Source of the DNA: Planctomycetes bacterium RBG_13_46_10
Lineage (GTDB): Bacteria; Planctomycetota; Phycisphaerae; Sedimentisphaerales; Anaerobacaceae
Direction: 5' to 3'
Assembly (NCBI GenBank): GCA_001824645.1
Contig: MHYD01000048.1
Coordinates: 9,051-24,947 of the forward strand
DNA: 15,897 nucleotides
Made by a program: the position numbers and the translations under genes. Within the stretch, counting starts at the first letter, position 1; each line of letters opens with the position of its first letter. The notes below the pieces were generated by a model that saw nothing but the letters and a program-made list of their open reading frames with translations, was not told where the DNA came from and did not search any database. Shown one piece after another: positions 7,862 to 15,491 of this stretch.

Positions 7862-8500
7862 TTATAGCTTTCCATAGATAAAGTTATTGGAACGCTCATC
7901 GTTTTTCCATTGAGTGACTGAGTATCCATTTTTATCTTTGTCTGTTATCAGACTTGTTAATGGTGCAATCTTATCAAATATTTTTTTTAATTTTTTATCA
8001 CACAACGACCAATCAATATCTGTTGCCAAGGGCGATATACCAGCCTCACAGCCGGGGCTATATTCACCTGAACAGAAATATTCGATAAGTGTATCTTTTA
8101 CAAAAAAGTTACCATGTGCGAATCCTGGTGGAATCCAAATCCATTCTTGGTAATCAGACTTATGGTCTGTTGGCATATCGTAAAGTATAATTTTACCAAA
8201 GGTTGGGGAACCTTGTCTTATGTCTAATACTATGTCCACCATTCTCCCTGAGAGGGTGCGGACGAGTTTTCCCATGAATGGGTTCCACTGAAAATGCAGG
8301 CCGCGTACAGTTCCTTTTTTCGAGAAGCTTTCATTACATTGTACGAATTCCACATCTTTAATAAAGGCCATTTGTGGATGATTCGAAAAATCGTTTTTGC
8401 GATAATGCTCTGTAAAATAACCTCTGTGATCACAAAAACGGGCAAATCTTATAACCTTTATTTCGTCGATTCGGAGTTTTTTAACCTCAAGGATTTTCAT
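7862..8500 (-). CDS. RmlC-like dTDP-sugar 3,5-epimerase family protein
   Basis: A 212-residue cupin-fold protein of the RmlC family. Seen motifs in order: DHRGYFTEHYR (24-34), VRGLHFQ (65-71) with the expected catalytic His69, GKLVR (77-81) with Lys78, DIRQGSPTFG (93-102), WIPPGFAHG (122-130), EYFCSGEYSP (140-149) and DIDW (161-164). RmlC inverts C3 and C5 of dTDP-4-keto-6-deoxyglucose in rhamnose synthesis; close relatives make other 6-deoxy- or C-methylated sugars, so the exact product is open. The tail after about residue 185 is longer than in typical RmlC and rich in Lys, Asp and Asn. It is the first gene after the only large intergenic gap and a likely internal promoter. No RmlA or RmlB gene is in the window. 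Confidence 0.85.
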   Translation of the reverse strand: MKILEVKKLRIDEIKVIRFARFCDHRGYFTEHYRKNDFSNHPQMAFIKDVEFVQCNESFSKKGTVRGLHFQWNPFMGKLVRTLSGRMVDIVLDIRQGSPTFGKIILYDMPTDHKSDYQEWIWIPPGFAHGNFFVKDTLIEYFCSGEYSPGCEAGISPLATDIDWSLCDKKLKKIFDKIAPLTSLITDKDKNGYSVTQWKNDERSNNFIYGKL

Positions 8501-8516
8501 ACGTACCCCAATTACA

Positions 8517-8543
8517 ATTATATGAACTCAGTAATTAAGTCAA
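8517..8543 (-). promoter_or_regulatory. Putative sigma70-type promoter for the deoxysugar module
   Basis: Reading the minus strand, TTGACT (8543-8538) is followed after 15 bases by a perfect TATAAT (8522-8517). The RmlC-like start codon is at 8500, so a transcript would begin about 10 bases before it. The 15-base spacer is shorter than the ideal 17, which lowers confidence, but position and the exact -10 box make this the best promoter candidate in the window. If real, it starts a separate unit covering the deoxysugar genes and the glycosyltransferases downstream. Confidence 0.4.
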
Positions 8544-8576
8544 GTGGTCTTGTCGCCAATAGCAATTTCTTGAATA

Positions 8577-8669
8577 TTAATAATCTGCATTTACTTTTCC
8601 ATCATACTGCGAATAATATTGCAAGATGTCTCGTATGTTCCAATTTACAATTACTACTGATACATCCAT
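8577..8669 (-). pseudogene. Relic of a GT2 glycosyltransferase, N-terminal fragment only
   Basis: Within the 225-base gap between the fucosyltransferase and the RmlC-like gene, a 30-codon frame begins ATG at 8669 and encodes MDVSVVIVNWNIRDIL, then an unrelated tail ending at TAA 8577. The first 16 residues match the standard opening of GT2 enzymes; the intact GT2 gene at 5993 opens MVDVSVIVVAWNVKEF. None of the three minus frames continues with the expected CL-SI-EQT and VDNAS motifs, so the rest of the gene has been deleted. A weak alternative is that the last about 20 codons before the RmlC start (FKKLLLATRPLDL in another frame) derive from the lost C-terminus; I cannot show this. Confidence 0.6.
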
Positions 8670-8725
8670 TTTCGAATTCCATTAGCATTAGCTTATGGTC
8701 AACCTGGTTTCTTTTATGTGATGTG

Positions 8726-9718
8726 TCACGACACCAATTCACGAATATAATGTTTCAAATTAACCTTCAGATTGAAACGTTCTGTATTTATAACCCTATC
8801 TTCTGGTATATTTGACAACAATCGAGATACCCATGAAAAGGTGGATGCACGGGGGTAAATTAAGTAGTCGCAATCAGCCAGAAGATACATATCAACCAGC
8901 GCCTCTATTCCATTAAGCACCTTGTCTGGGCATTGGGTATTATGATGCATGGGAGACACATCATCAGGAAACCACTTTGGTGTAGAGAAAACGTTTTTGT
9001 ATCGATCCTGATATTCTTGGCTGATTTGTTTGTTGTCGGTAGCGAGGAAAATGTGCGCTTTCGGCTCTCGTCTTAGAAATCTTCGCAAGGCACACTCGTA
9101 ATGAGCCAGATTGGTCTTCATATCTGTATGGCGAATGTGAACTCCAATAACCTTTTCAGGCCAACCCGCCTTAGATTTAAAATCATCAATACGTTGGCGT
9201 ACCTCATCACTAACTTTCATCTGTTCCACGAGCACTTTGCGAATTACTCCTGCGGTATCCAGACCTGCAAAGCCAGAATCTGGATTCTGAAGATGTTTTT
9301 TAAGTGCCTGGATACGCTGTGTGTAATACCAAAATACAACAATATCTTCCTCGTAATCTATTTTGCGAACGTCTATCGAGTATTTTCGGTGGATCCAGAT
9401 ACTGCTATGTTTATTGGGGTCGTATTGACTTATCATAGAACTCATTGACCTGTGCAGTTGTCCTGTCCAGATAGAGGGACTGACGGAAGCGTTTTCAGGA
9501 AGAATCGTTTCAGGAAAGACAAATGGGACATTGAAAAATCGAGAAAACGTATTAGAGCCATCATTGGAATATGCCCCATCGCGCCAATCGACAACAGTTT
9601 TTCGCCCAGATAGCTGCCCATAAAGAATGCCGGTGACAGCGCAGAGCATACGATTACCCATACCGCCCTTAGCTTTCACAATTAGACATTTTATATTACT
9701 TTCTTTATTGTAATTCAT
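8726..9718 (-). CDS. NodZ-like (GT23 family) fucosyltransferase
   Basis: A 330-residue protein close in length to NodZ (about 320). It opens with KGGMGNRMLCAVTGILYG (17-34), followed by VDWRDG (43-48), as in NodZ/FUT8-type enzymes. Motif I of alpha-1,2/1,6-fucosyltransferases appears as GVHIRHTDMK (192-201) with the key Arg196. LATDN (225-229) and the C-terminal STFSWVSRL (292-300) complete the GDP-binding GT-B half. NodZ transfers L-fucose from GDP-fucose to an acceptor GlcNAc. Here the natural role would be addition of fucose or a related 6-deoxyhexose to the glycan. GDP-fucose synthesis genes (gmd, fcl) are not in the window, so the donor must come from elsewhere or differ. It starts 10 bases after the DUF268 gene ends. 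Confidence 0.78.
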   Translation of the reverse strand: MNYNKESNIKCLIVKAKGGMGNRMLCAVTGILYGQLSGRKTVVDWRDGAYSNDGSNTFSRFFNVPFVFPETILPENASVSPSIWTGQLHRSMSSMISQYDPNKHSSIWIHRKYSIDVRKIDYEEDIVVFWYYTQRIQALKKHLQNPDSGFAGLDTAGVIRKVLVEQMKVSDEVRQRIDDFKSKAGWPEKVIGVHIRHTDMKTNLAHYECALRRFLRREPKAHIFLATDNKQISQEYQDRYKNVFSTPKWFPDDVSPMHHNTQCPDKVLNGIEALVDMYLLADCDYLIYPRASTFSWVSRLLSNIPEDRVINTERFNLKVNLKHYIRELVS

Positions 9719-9728
9719 GATTCAGCAC

Positions 9729-10505
9729 TTATGTATTTTTTAGAATAAAAATTGGCTGACGGATACCACCTTTGCCGGTATCTAACCTCTTCGGGTCAAA
9801 TCCAAAAGTGTCTAAAACTTCCCAATCTTTGAGCAGTAAAGGAAGTCGAATTTTGCCATACTCTCTGCCCCCGTTCCAAAATAGTATGTCTCTTCCAATA
9901 GGTACTGCCAGAAATACAATACCTCCCTTTCGAATTATTTTTTTCATTTTATGCATTGCTTGCAGATCGGCTTCAGGATTCAACGGATCCCCATATCTTC
10001 CTAATCCATCATGCTCAAATGAGGAAATTGTTAAACCAACATCAAATTGTATCGGATTCTTATCATATTCTGCAGGTGTTATTGTTTTCATCTTTGGATG
10101 TAAGAAGATTATTTTGTTATATTCAATTGTAGTTACAAATTTTGCTCCAAAATATAGGCATACCGTTTCATAAAATGCAGATCCAGAACCCATTACTACA
10201 CAATTAGTTCCTTCGATAGAATACTTTTCCAATGCTTTATAAAGACACTTATCAGTTCCCTTATAATGGTCTTCCTTCCTATTTTCTATTTTCCGAATAA
10301 AAGACTTAATCTTGCGCATCGTGTTAATTCTAGGAAGGAAAGATAAACCTACATCATTAAAATATGATTTAACAACTTCAATTTTACAATCCATTGTGTA
10401 TCTATTTAACAAAGCTTGTGGTATTTCCTTGGGGGGAGATATTCCCTTGATTTCAATTATTATTGAATTTATCCTTTTTATTATTCTTATTATTCTCTTG
10501 TTCAT
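9729..10505 (-). CDS. DUF268 family protein, methyltransferase-like
   Basis: A 258-residue protein recognisable as DUF268. The N-terminus is strongly basic and Ile-rich. CVVMGSGSAFYE (102-113) followed by TTIEYN (125-130) resembles a Rossmann SAM-binding loop and its acidic second strand. The family signature SSFEHDGLGRYGDPLNP is at 161-177, followed by GGIVFLAVPIGRD (194-206) and a WNGGREYG block. Members are found in capsule and O-antigen loci; the biochemical role is not established, and a sugar methyltransferase is an inference from the fold-like motifs. Base use is unlike the neighbours: the 60 bases at 10441-10500, near its 5' end, contain only 12 G or C. No Shine-Dalgarno precedes the ATG at 10505. 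Confidence 0.75.
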   Translation of the reverse strand: MNKRIIRIIKRINSIIIEIKGISPPKEIPQALLNRYTMDCKIEVVKSYFNDVGLSFLPRINTMRKIKSFIRKIENRKEDHYKGTDKCLYKALEKYSIEGTNCVVMGSGSAFYETVCLYFGAKFVTTIEYNKIIFLHPKMKTITPAEYDKNPIQFDVGLTISSFEHDGLGRYGDPLNPEADLQAMHKMKKIIRKGGIVFLAVPIGRDILFWNGGREYGKIRLPLLLKDWEVLDTFGFDPKRLDTGKGGIRQPIFILKNT

Positions 10506-10536
10506 TTGTGTATTTCAGTAATTTAAAATTAAAAGT

Positions 10537-10752
10537 TTATGTATCCTTACAATGTAGAAGTATCGCCTCTTGACATAATTCCAGGTAGCGTTGGCTCAAA
10601 GTCTCAACCGGAGTGTCCAGCAGGTATTTCATCATTTTAATTGCTGCTAAAGTGCCATTTATTCGTTCTCGACTAAATTTGGTACCAGCATCCCGCAAGT
10701 ACTGTGATAATTTGTAGAGAGCAAATCTTTTGAGCATAGCTCGTGCCCCAAC
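10537..10752 (-). pseudogene. C-terminal remnant of an unrecognised protein, out of frame with the FkbM fragment
   Basis: A frame open from 10752 (just after a TGA) to the TAA at 10537. It encodes about 71 residues if read through the junction, 66 from the first ATG at 10737. The peptide is helical and basic (LKRFALYKLSQYLRDAG, then INGTLAAIKMMKYLLD and TLSQRYLELCQEAILLH) and reads like the tail of a larger enzyme, not like the end of an FkbM methyltransferase. It has no ribosome site of its own. It overlaps the truncated FkbM frame by 94 bases in another frame, which is best explained by a deletion that joined the 5' part of one gene to the 3' part of the next. I do not recognise the parent family; a glycosyltransferase tail is a guess from context. 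Confidence 0.5.
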
Positions 10753-11282
10753 TCACACATTATCGAAGAGAGTTTACGGCATTGGGCCAAAAAATATTTA
10801 CCGGTTCCATGTAGGTCGAAAACGGAGTGAGGTGTTTCGGCTGGATTTGCTGGAGCAAAGAAACGAAGCTCGGCGTCTTCACTCCATAATCCTATCGTTA
10901 AAAACTTCAAGCTGTTCTGGTCATGTTGCTTTCGTCCCATATATGCAATCGCCTTGGGCGTCGGATCAAATGAGAACACTTTGCACTTGTATATATCGGA
11001 CAAAGCGAAATCAAAACTCGCGTCTACACCGACACCGACGCAATAACAGATTGATTGCTCATTTATAAGATTAGCCGGGATGGTCCAACCACCATAATAT
11101 GTTCCTAATCTTTGTAGCTCAAGACCATAATTTTGCTTTTTAACTATAAAAGGTAGAAAGGTATGTATAATTACTTTGTTACATTTCCTGCGGATCCGCC
11201 ATAATATTGCACCTGTTCTATACAGCTTGCTAACGATAAACTTCATAACTTTCATTATGTTTTTTAATCTTTTGGTTCTCAA
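10659..11282 (-). pseudogene. FkbM family methyltransferase, truncated before the catalytic core end
   Basis: A 207-residue frame whose residues about 58-180 match FkbM SAM-dependent methyltransferases: YGGWTIPANLIN (63-74), CYCVGVGVDASFD (79-91, SAM loop), FDPTP (105-109), GLWSEDAELRFFAPANP (131-147) and LSSIMCELGH (171-180). Intact members continue at once with a (D)LLKxDIEGxE motif and about 60 more residues. Here the frame runs instead into 27 unrelated residues and stops at 10659. The DIEG motif is absent from all three minus frames, so the protein is probably non-functional. The start given is TTG at 11282; ATG at 11255 or 11246 is at least as likely, none having a Shine-Dalgarno. FkbM enzymes O-methylate sugars, so loss would remove a methyl decoration. 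Confidence 0.7.
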
Positions 11283-11372
11283 AAATATCTAGTTACGTTA
11301 GTGATAGTCAGCTTACGAAAATGAGTGTCCGGCCAAATAGCAAAATCCAAAAGGTTTGTTTATGATAAACCA

Positions 11373-12803
11373 TCATACATTGACACCCTGAAGGTTTTCC
11401 AAATTAGATATTTCACTCAAATGCAGATAAGAAACTGTCTGGTTAACGAGTATTTCTCTTTGCAGGTTGTTCAAAGAACCGGCGATACCTATAATTAAGT
11501 AGAATATCATCTTCGTGTTTCCGAAAAAGCTGACTCCGAAACTCGCGATTGCAGTAGCGATAATTGATACGCCAATAGACCATGCCCATGATTTCAACTG
11601 TGGACTGGCAAATAACTTGTGTGAGCGGATTGTTGCTTTTACAGCCGCGGTGTAAACAGCCAAAAGCGCAGCCAAGCCTAATATCCCATATTCAACACCG
11701 GCCATAATAAATTCATTGTTCAGGTCGGTATGTCCCATTCCAGTCCGTCGCCCCCAGCCCGGGTCTTGTCCACCATATCCTTTGAGCCACCATTTTCCGA
11801 AATCTTCAATCGCACAATCTATTAATTTCGCCCTCTGCCAGCCTGCTCCACCCACAGGATTGGCGTGTGATATTATAACATGATAAAGGGGTCTATTACT
11901 GGCAAACTCCGCTAATACGCATAAGACAGCCAGTACCACCAATCCTTGCTTAACCCAATGTTTGTATCGTTCCATCATCAGGAGAAATCCAACTGCCATG
12001 GCCGTTACCCATGGGCCACTGGACATACTACTTAGAGCTCCAATAACAGTAATTGCCGAGAATGGATAAGCTAATTTTCCCCATTGGTCGCGTTCGCGTC
12101 TCAAGACCCAGATTAGTGGTAGGAACATTGTAAAGCAAAGACCAAACAAGATTGAGTGACTGAAAGGACCAGTTGCCCGGCTGAATCCCCATCGACCAAT
12201 CATTCCTGTTTCAATTTCAACTCGTTCTCCAATTACAACTGGTTTCCATGGTCGGAATCGTTTTAGAGGCAGGAAAGGCTGCCAGTGTGTAACAGCTTCT
12301 ATAACGCCAAATAGAGCCAGTGGTATAAGTATTAAAGCAACTACCTTAATAAATTTAATCAGATCTTTACTGTCAGTAAGAATCAATCTGGTCACTATGT
12401 AGGTAAACCAAGTATCGATAAGGAAACCTCCACGGTTTTCTATGGCCGGTAGTAATGGGCGCGTAATACAAAACATCACTACATAAATCACCATGCTTAT
12501 TGCTACCCAGGTATCAAGTCTGTTCCAGACAAATTTTGATCGAAGCCGGGCATCATATAGGCAACGAAAAAGTAAAACTGTAATAATAAGACGGCCAACC
12601 GATATATCTATGGTACCAATGCTGACGCAAAGATAGTTAGGATACCATACCAGAGCAGCGATATACACAGCCAACGCGTAAATAGGGTGCAATAATATTA
12701 CTAATATCGAACCGAAAACACCAATTGTTAATGTAACGCCTTGCATATAATTTATCTCTATATAATTTGTATACTTTTTTGTTCTGTATTTTAAATAGTT
12801 CAA
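11373..12803 (-). CDS. O-antigen ligase/polymerase-like multi-pass membrane protein (Wzy/WaaL superfamily)
   Basis: A 476-residue integral membrane protein with about ten to twelve hydrophobic segments (for example 27-52, 70-82, 98-113, 150-170, 216-234, 248-274, 286-298, 368-388, 406-426, 432-445). The Wzy_C/WaaL signature appears as RATGPFSHSILFG (209-221). A long external loop of about 303-367 with GHTDLNNEF (357-365) precedes the next membrane helix. Such proteins polymerise repeat units or ligate glycan to an acceptor on the outer face of the inner membrane; with the Wzz-like protein at the other end of the locus, polymerase is the more likely role. The start TTG at 12803 overlaps the previous stop by 4 bases; ATG at 12746 (MQGVTLTIG) is an alternative and neither has a strong ribosome site. 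Confidence 0.82.
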   Translation of the reverse strand: MNYLKYRTKKYTNYIEINYMQGVTLTIGVFGSILVILLHPIYALAVYIAALVWYPNYLCVSIGTIDISVGRLIITVLLFRCLYDARLRSKFVWNRLDTWVAISMVIYVVMFCITRPLLPAIENRGGFLIDTWFTYIVTRLILTDSKDLIKFIKVVALILIPLALFGVIEAVTHWQPFLPLKRFRPWKPVVIGERVEIETGMIGRWGFSRATGPFSHSILFGLCFTMFLPLIWVLRRERDQWGKLAYPFSAITVIGALSSMSSGPWVTAMAVGFLLMMERYKHWVKQGLVVLAVLCVLAEFASNRPLYHVIISHANPVGGAGWQRAKLIDCAIEDFGKWWLKGYGGQDPGWGRRTGMGHTDLNNEFIMAGVEYGILGLAALLAVYTAAVKATIRSHKLFASPQLKSWAWSIGVSIIATAIASFGVSFFGNTKMIFYLIIGIAGSLNNLQREILVNQTVSYLHLSEISNLENLQGVNV

Positions 12804-15484
12804 TATTTATTATGTGCTATCTCACTGCGTTTTCTGAGGTGTTCCGTGGCTCCAGGTCTAATTTTAAGCAGTTTTTTTCTGACACTTTCATTCTCATAAT
12901 AGTTTTTATCAAAGCGAGCGCGGAGTGTTGTCAGTAATCCTGTTCCCTTCTTTCTAATTACATTTCCAATCACAGACTTTAAACCTTTGAATCGACCAAA
13001 GAATATCAATTGATATAACGCCATCCATGTATGTCGCGGATGCGTTGAAGTGATGGTGAGATGTTTATTGTATCCATACATTTGGTCAACAGATACATTT
13101 TTTGCAATTATGTCACCATCGTAAATGGAAGAATCAACAGCCCATTGTCCTGATTGTGTCCGGACCATAATTCCCGACCAGCCCTTTGTTTCATTATCGA
13201 CCATTTCGTCGCACCACGGATCGGAAACCGCTATGTCAGCAAACCTTGCCCAATGGTCAAGGCAGTTCCAGCAGCGTAGATAATGATCACTGGGAACTAC
13301 CAGGTCAAGCGATCCCCCTAATAACGGCTTCTTTAATAAAGTTTGACCTTTTGCGTCAAATACTTTGAAATAGCCCGGCCAACCACCACCCCGATAGGCT
13401 ATTTTATAAGCCTGTTTAAGACTTACAGCATAACGCTGTAAAAAAGCAATGGTGCTCTGTCTTGACGCCACGCCTGCACAAACTAAGCCAATCGCTAATA
13501 TAATTCTCTCCTTCATCTCGGGTATGATGTTTTGGATTCTCCTAAGCCCTTCTATCATGCACGGAGTGCCTACAAAGACATATCGCCCGGGTTTTTCTAA
13601 TGCCTTCTTTAGTGTCACGCAACTGGAGACAGGGGCGTATTTTGATGCTCTGGCGCTAAGCAATTCCTCACGAGTAGTCGCAATAAAAGACTTGGCAATC
13701 CATGGTTCCTCTCCCTCGCATCTTGTTACGATGGCACCATCGGCCTGTCCTTTCTTCATTAAATGTAGGATTAAACCGGTAATAAAACCGCCGGAAGAAG
13801 CATCCAGACGAACGTCATCATCGGGCGAGTATGCCAGATAACAAGTTAAATTTTTTTGTTCTTCATGGGGATAATCCGGGTCAGTGCCTTTCAGAAGAAA
13901 AGAGCTGGGACAAACCTTAAGACATTTACTACAATGTATGCACCTCTCTGCATCGATTTTTGGATAGTTGAATCGCTTTCCATATACAAGGTCTATACAT
14001 GATGTCGGGCATATCACCGTACAAGCACCACAGCCACAACAAATCTTATGATCTACGATGGTTTGTATAGTTTCTCGATTTTTGTTAGATCTGTTTTTTA
14101 GATTAACTTTTATCACATTCAATGGTTTCAGGTTAGTTTGCTCATCCATATCTTCGAACATATTTTGGATTCTTGTCTGTGCGGCGGGGATGGTATTACG
14201 CAGGTGGTTGGCCGCATTTTTTCGATTCTCGAAAGCTTTGTCTATAGCCTCAAGAACCTCGCTCTCTTCTTTCTCTCTCAAATCAACAGCAAGCTCACCA
14301 ATTCCAACCGATTCAAATACGCCGCGGAATTTCTTGCTGTACGACAGGCCAACTGCCGGTATGCCCTGGGAAATTGCCGCAATACATGCATGCATCCTGG
14401 CGCCGATAAAGAAATCACATAAACCTATTATATATTTAGTCTCATTGTGGTTGTAACGACCCCTGACAATATAAATCCGGTCTTTATACTTTGCACAAAG
14501 CTGTTCATATACCTTCGTACAGGCAACAACATCGGATTGCTCCTTGTATCCCTTCTTGTGCGCCCTCTCAGAAAGTATATTGTCAGGCTTCTGTAAAGCA
14601 GCTACATGTGGCACCAATAAAATTGCCGTATCATTGCGTTTCATCAGCGATTCGATGATTGAACCAACCAGAGTGGTATAATCCAGCCCAAGGTTAAATA
14701 CATTGTCTTCGTTACTACCGCAGCAGGATAACAAACCGCTGACATTAAAACCAATTAGTGTTGTGCCGTTGGTCTTAATTTTTTCAATGGAGCATATCTC
14801 CTGGTTGTCCGGTCTGCGAGGATCCAAAACAAACGCAACATCGGGTGTGAATCTGACCTTTTCAGCAGTGCAATTGTTAAGTAATTCTCGTATGCACTCC
14901 AGACTTGGTATGTCCCTTGAATAGACAAGGTCTGCGTGCTTCAGAGCATGTTTCGCCAGCAGTTTTGTTACTCGCTTATTAAAAGGTCCGTATGTTTGAG
15001 GCAGCATAATTAGCGTTTTGCCGTATAGCAGAACCAGAAACTTTGGCAAAGACCGTAATAGGAAAGACCACGAACCGTAGATGTCACTGAAGCTGTCGCC
15101 GCCCGTAATATCTACGGCCAAGTCCGCCTCATACAAAGTTTTTATATATGGATTACGTCTGGTTAAAATCGCTTTGTAAAGCGAATTCGGTAAAATCTTC
15201 ACAAGCAGGCCGTAAAGTAAAAACCACAGAAAATGATACGGTAGAAATATATTTTTGCATAACCTAACAGGGATTATTTGCACACATATTTCCCTGCCGG
15301 CAATCGATAGTATCTGTTGATGAGGTTTATATTCATTTCCAAGAAGAACAATTTCAGCATCAGGCCAGCGATTGAGAATAACTTTTATGCTGGACTCAGC
15401 TAATGCGCTGACGCCCAAATTGCCCGTATTAAAACTGGCACCGAGCAGGCAGACCTTTTTGACGGTATTGTTTGTAATTAACAT
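12800..15484 (-). CDS. Fused polysaccharide pyruvyl transferase, di-[4Fe-4S] ferredoxin and FrhB-like domain protein
   Basis: An 894-residue protein in one frame. Residues about 8-445 are a CsaB/WcaK-type pyruvyl transferase: GASFNTGNLG (15-24), ITGGDSFSDIYG (126-137), PQTYGPF (162-168), TPDVAF (213-218) and GARMHACIAAISQGIP (361-376). Residues 482-525 hold two complete [4Fe-4S] motifs, CxxCxxCxxxCP beginning at Cys482 and at Cys515. Residues about 548-830 are FrhB/FdhB-like: DASSGGFITG (561-570), VGTPCMIEGLRR (638-649), LRCWNCLDH (736-744) and ADIAVSDPW (749-757). Pyruvyl transferases add pyruvate ketals from phosphoenolpyruvate; FrhB-like proteins in glycan loci are thought to be flavin/Fe-S redox enzymes of unknown substrate. 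I chose ATG 15484: it follows the previous stop by 7 bases, whereas the GTG at 15589 would overlap that gene by 98 bases and add unconserved residues. Confidence 0.87.
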   Translation of the reverse strand: MLITNNTVKKVCLLGASFNTGNLGVSALAESSIKVILNRWPDAEIVLLGNEYKPHQQILSIAGREICVQIIPVRLCKNIFLPYHFLWFLLYGLLVKILPNSLYKAILTRRNPYIKTLYEADLAVDITGGDSFSDIYGSWSFLLRSLPKFLVLLYGKTLIMLPQTYGPFNKRVTKLLAKHALKHADLVYSRDIPSLECIRELLNNCTAEKVRFTPDVAFVLDPRRPDNQEICSIEKIKTNGTTLIGFNVSGLLSCCGSNEDNVFNLGLDYTTLVGSIIESLMKRNDTAILLVPHVAALQKPDNILSERAHKKGYKEQSDVVACTKVYEQLCAKYKDRIYIVRGRYNHNETKYIIGLCDFFIGARMHACIAAISQGIPAVGLSYSKKFRGVFESVGIGELAVDLREKEESEVLEAIDKAFENRKNAANHLRNTIPAAQTRIQNMFEDMDEQTNLKPLNVIKVNLKNRSNKNRETIQTIVDHKICCGCGACTVICPTSCIDLVYGKRFNYPKIDAERCIHCSKCLKVCPSSFLLKGTDPDYPHEEQKNLTCYLAYSPDDDVRLDASSGGFITGLILHLMKKGQADGAIVTRCEGEEPWIAKSFIATTREELLSARASKYAPVSSCVTLKKALEKPGRYVFVGTPCMIEGLRRIQNIIPEMKERIILAIGLVCAGVASRQSTIAFLQRYAVSLKQAYKIAYRGGGWPGYFKVFDAKGQTLLKKPLLGGSLDLVVPSDHYLRCWNCLDHWARFADIAVSDPWCDEMVDNETKGWSGIMVRTQSGQWAVDSSIYDGDIIAKNVSVDQMYGYNKHLTITSTHPRHTWMALYQLIFFGRFKGLKSVIGNVIRKKGTGLLTTLRARFDKNYYENESVRKKLLKIRPGATEHLRKRSEIAHNKY

Positions 15485-15491
15485 GTAGATT

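Noticed and set aside
8294..8815. 173-codon plus-strand open frame spanning the intergenic gap
   Set aside because: It overlaps the RmlC-like gene and the fucosyltransferase end on the other strand, shows no recognisable motif, and the gap is better explained by the GT2 relic and promoter on the minus strand.
11352..11370. Short inverted repeat just after the O-antigen ligase/polymerase-like gene (GTTTA-TGA-TAAAC)
   Set aside because: The stem is only 5 AT-rich base pairs and is followed by just four T on the minus strand; too weak to call a terminator.
14058..14456. Plus-strand open frames opposite the pyruvyl transferase fusion (also 13449-13841 and 14138-14422)
   Set aside because: All lie fully antisense to a strongly supported 894-residue protein and have no domain signature.
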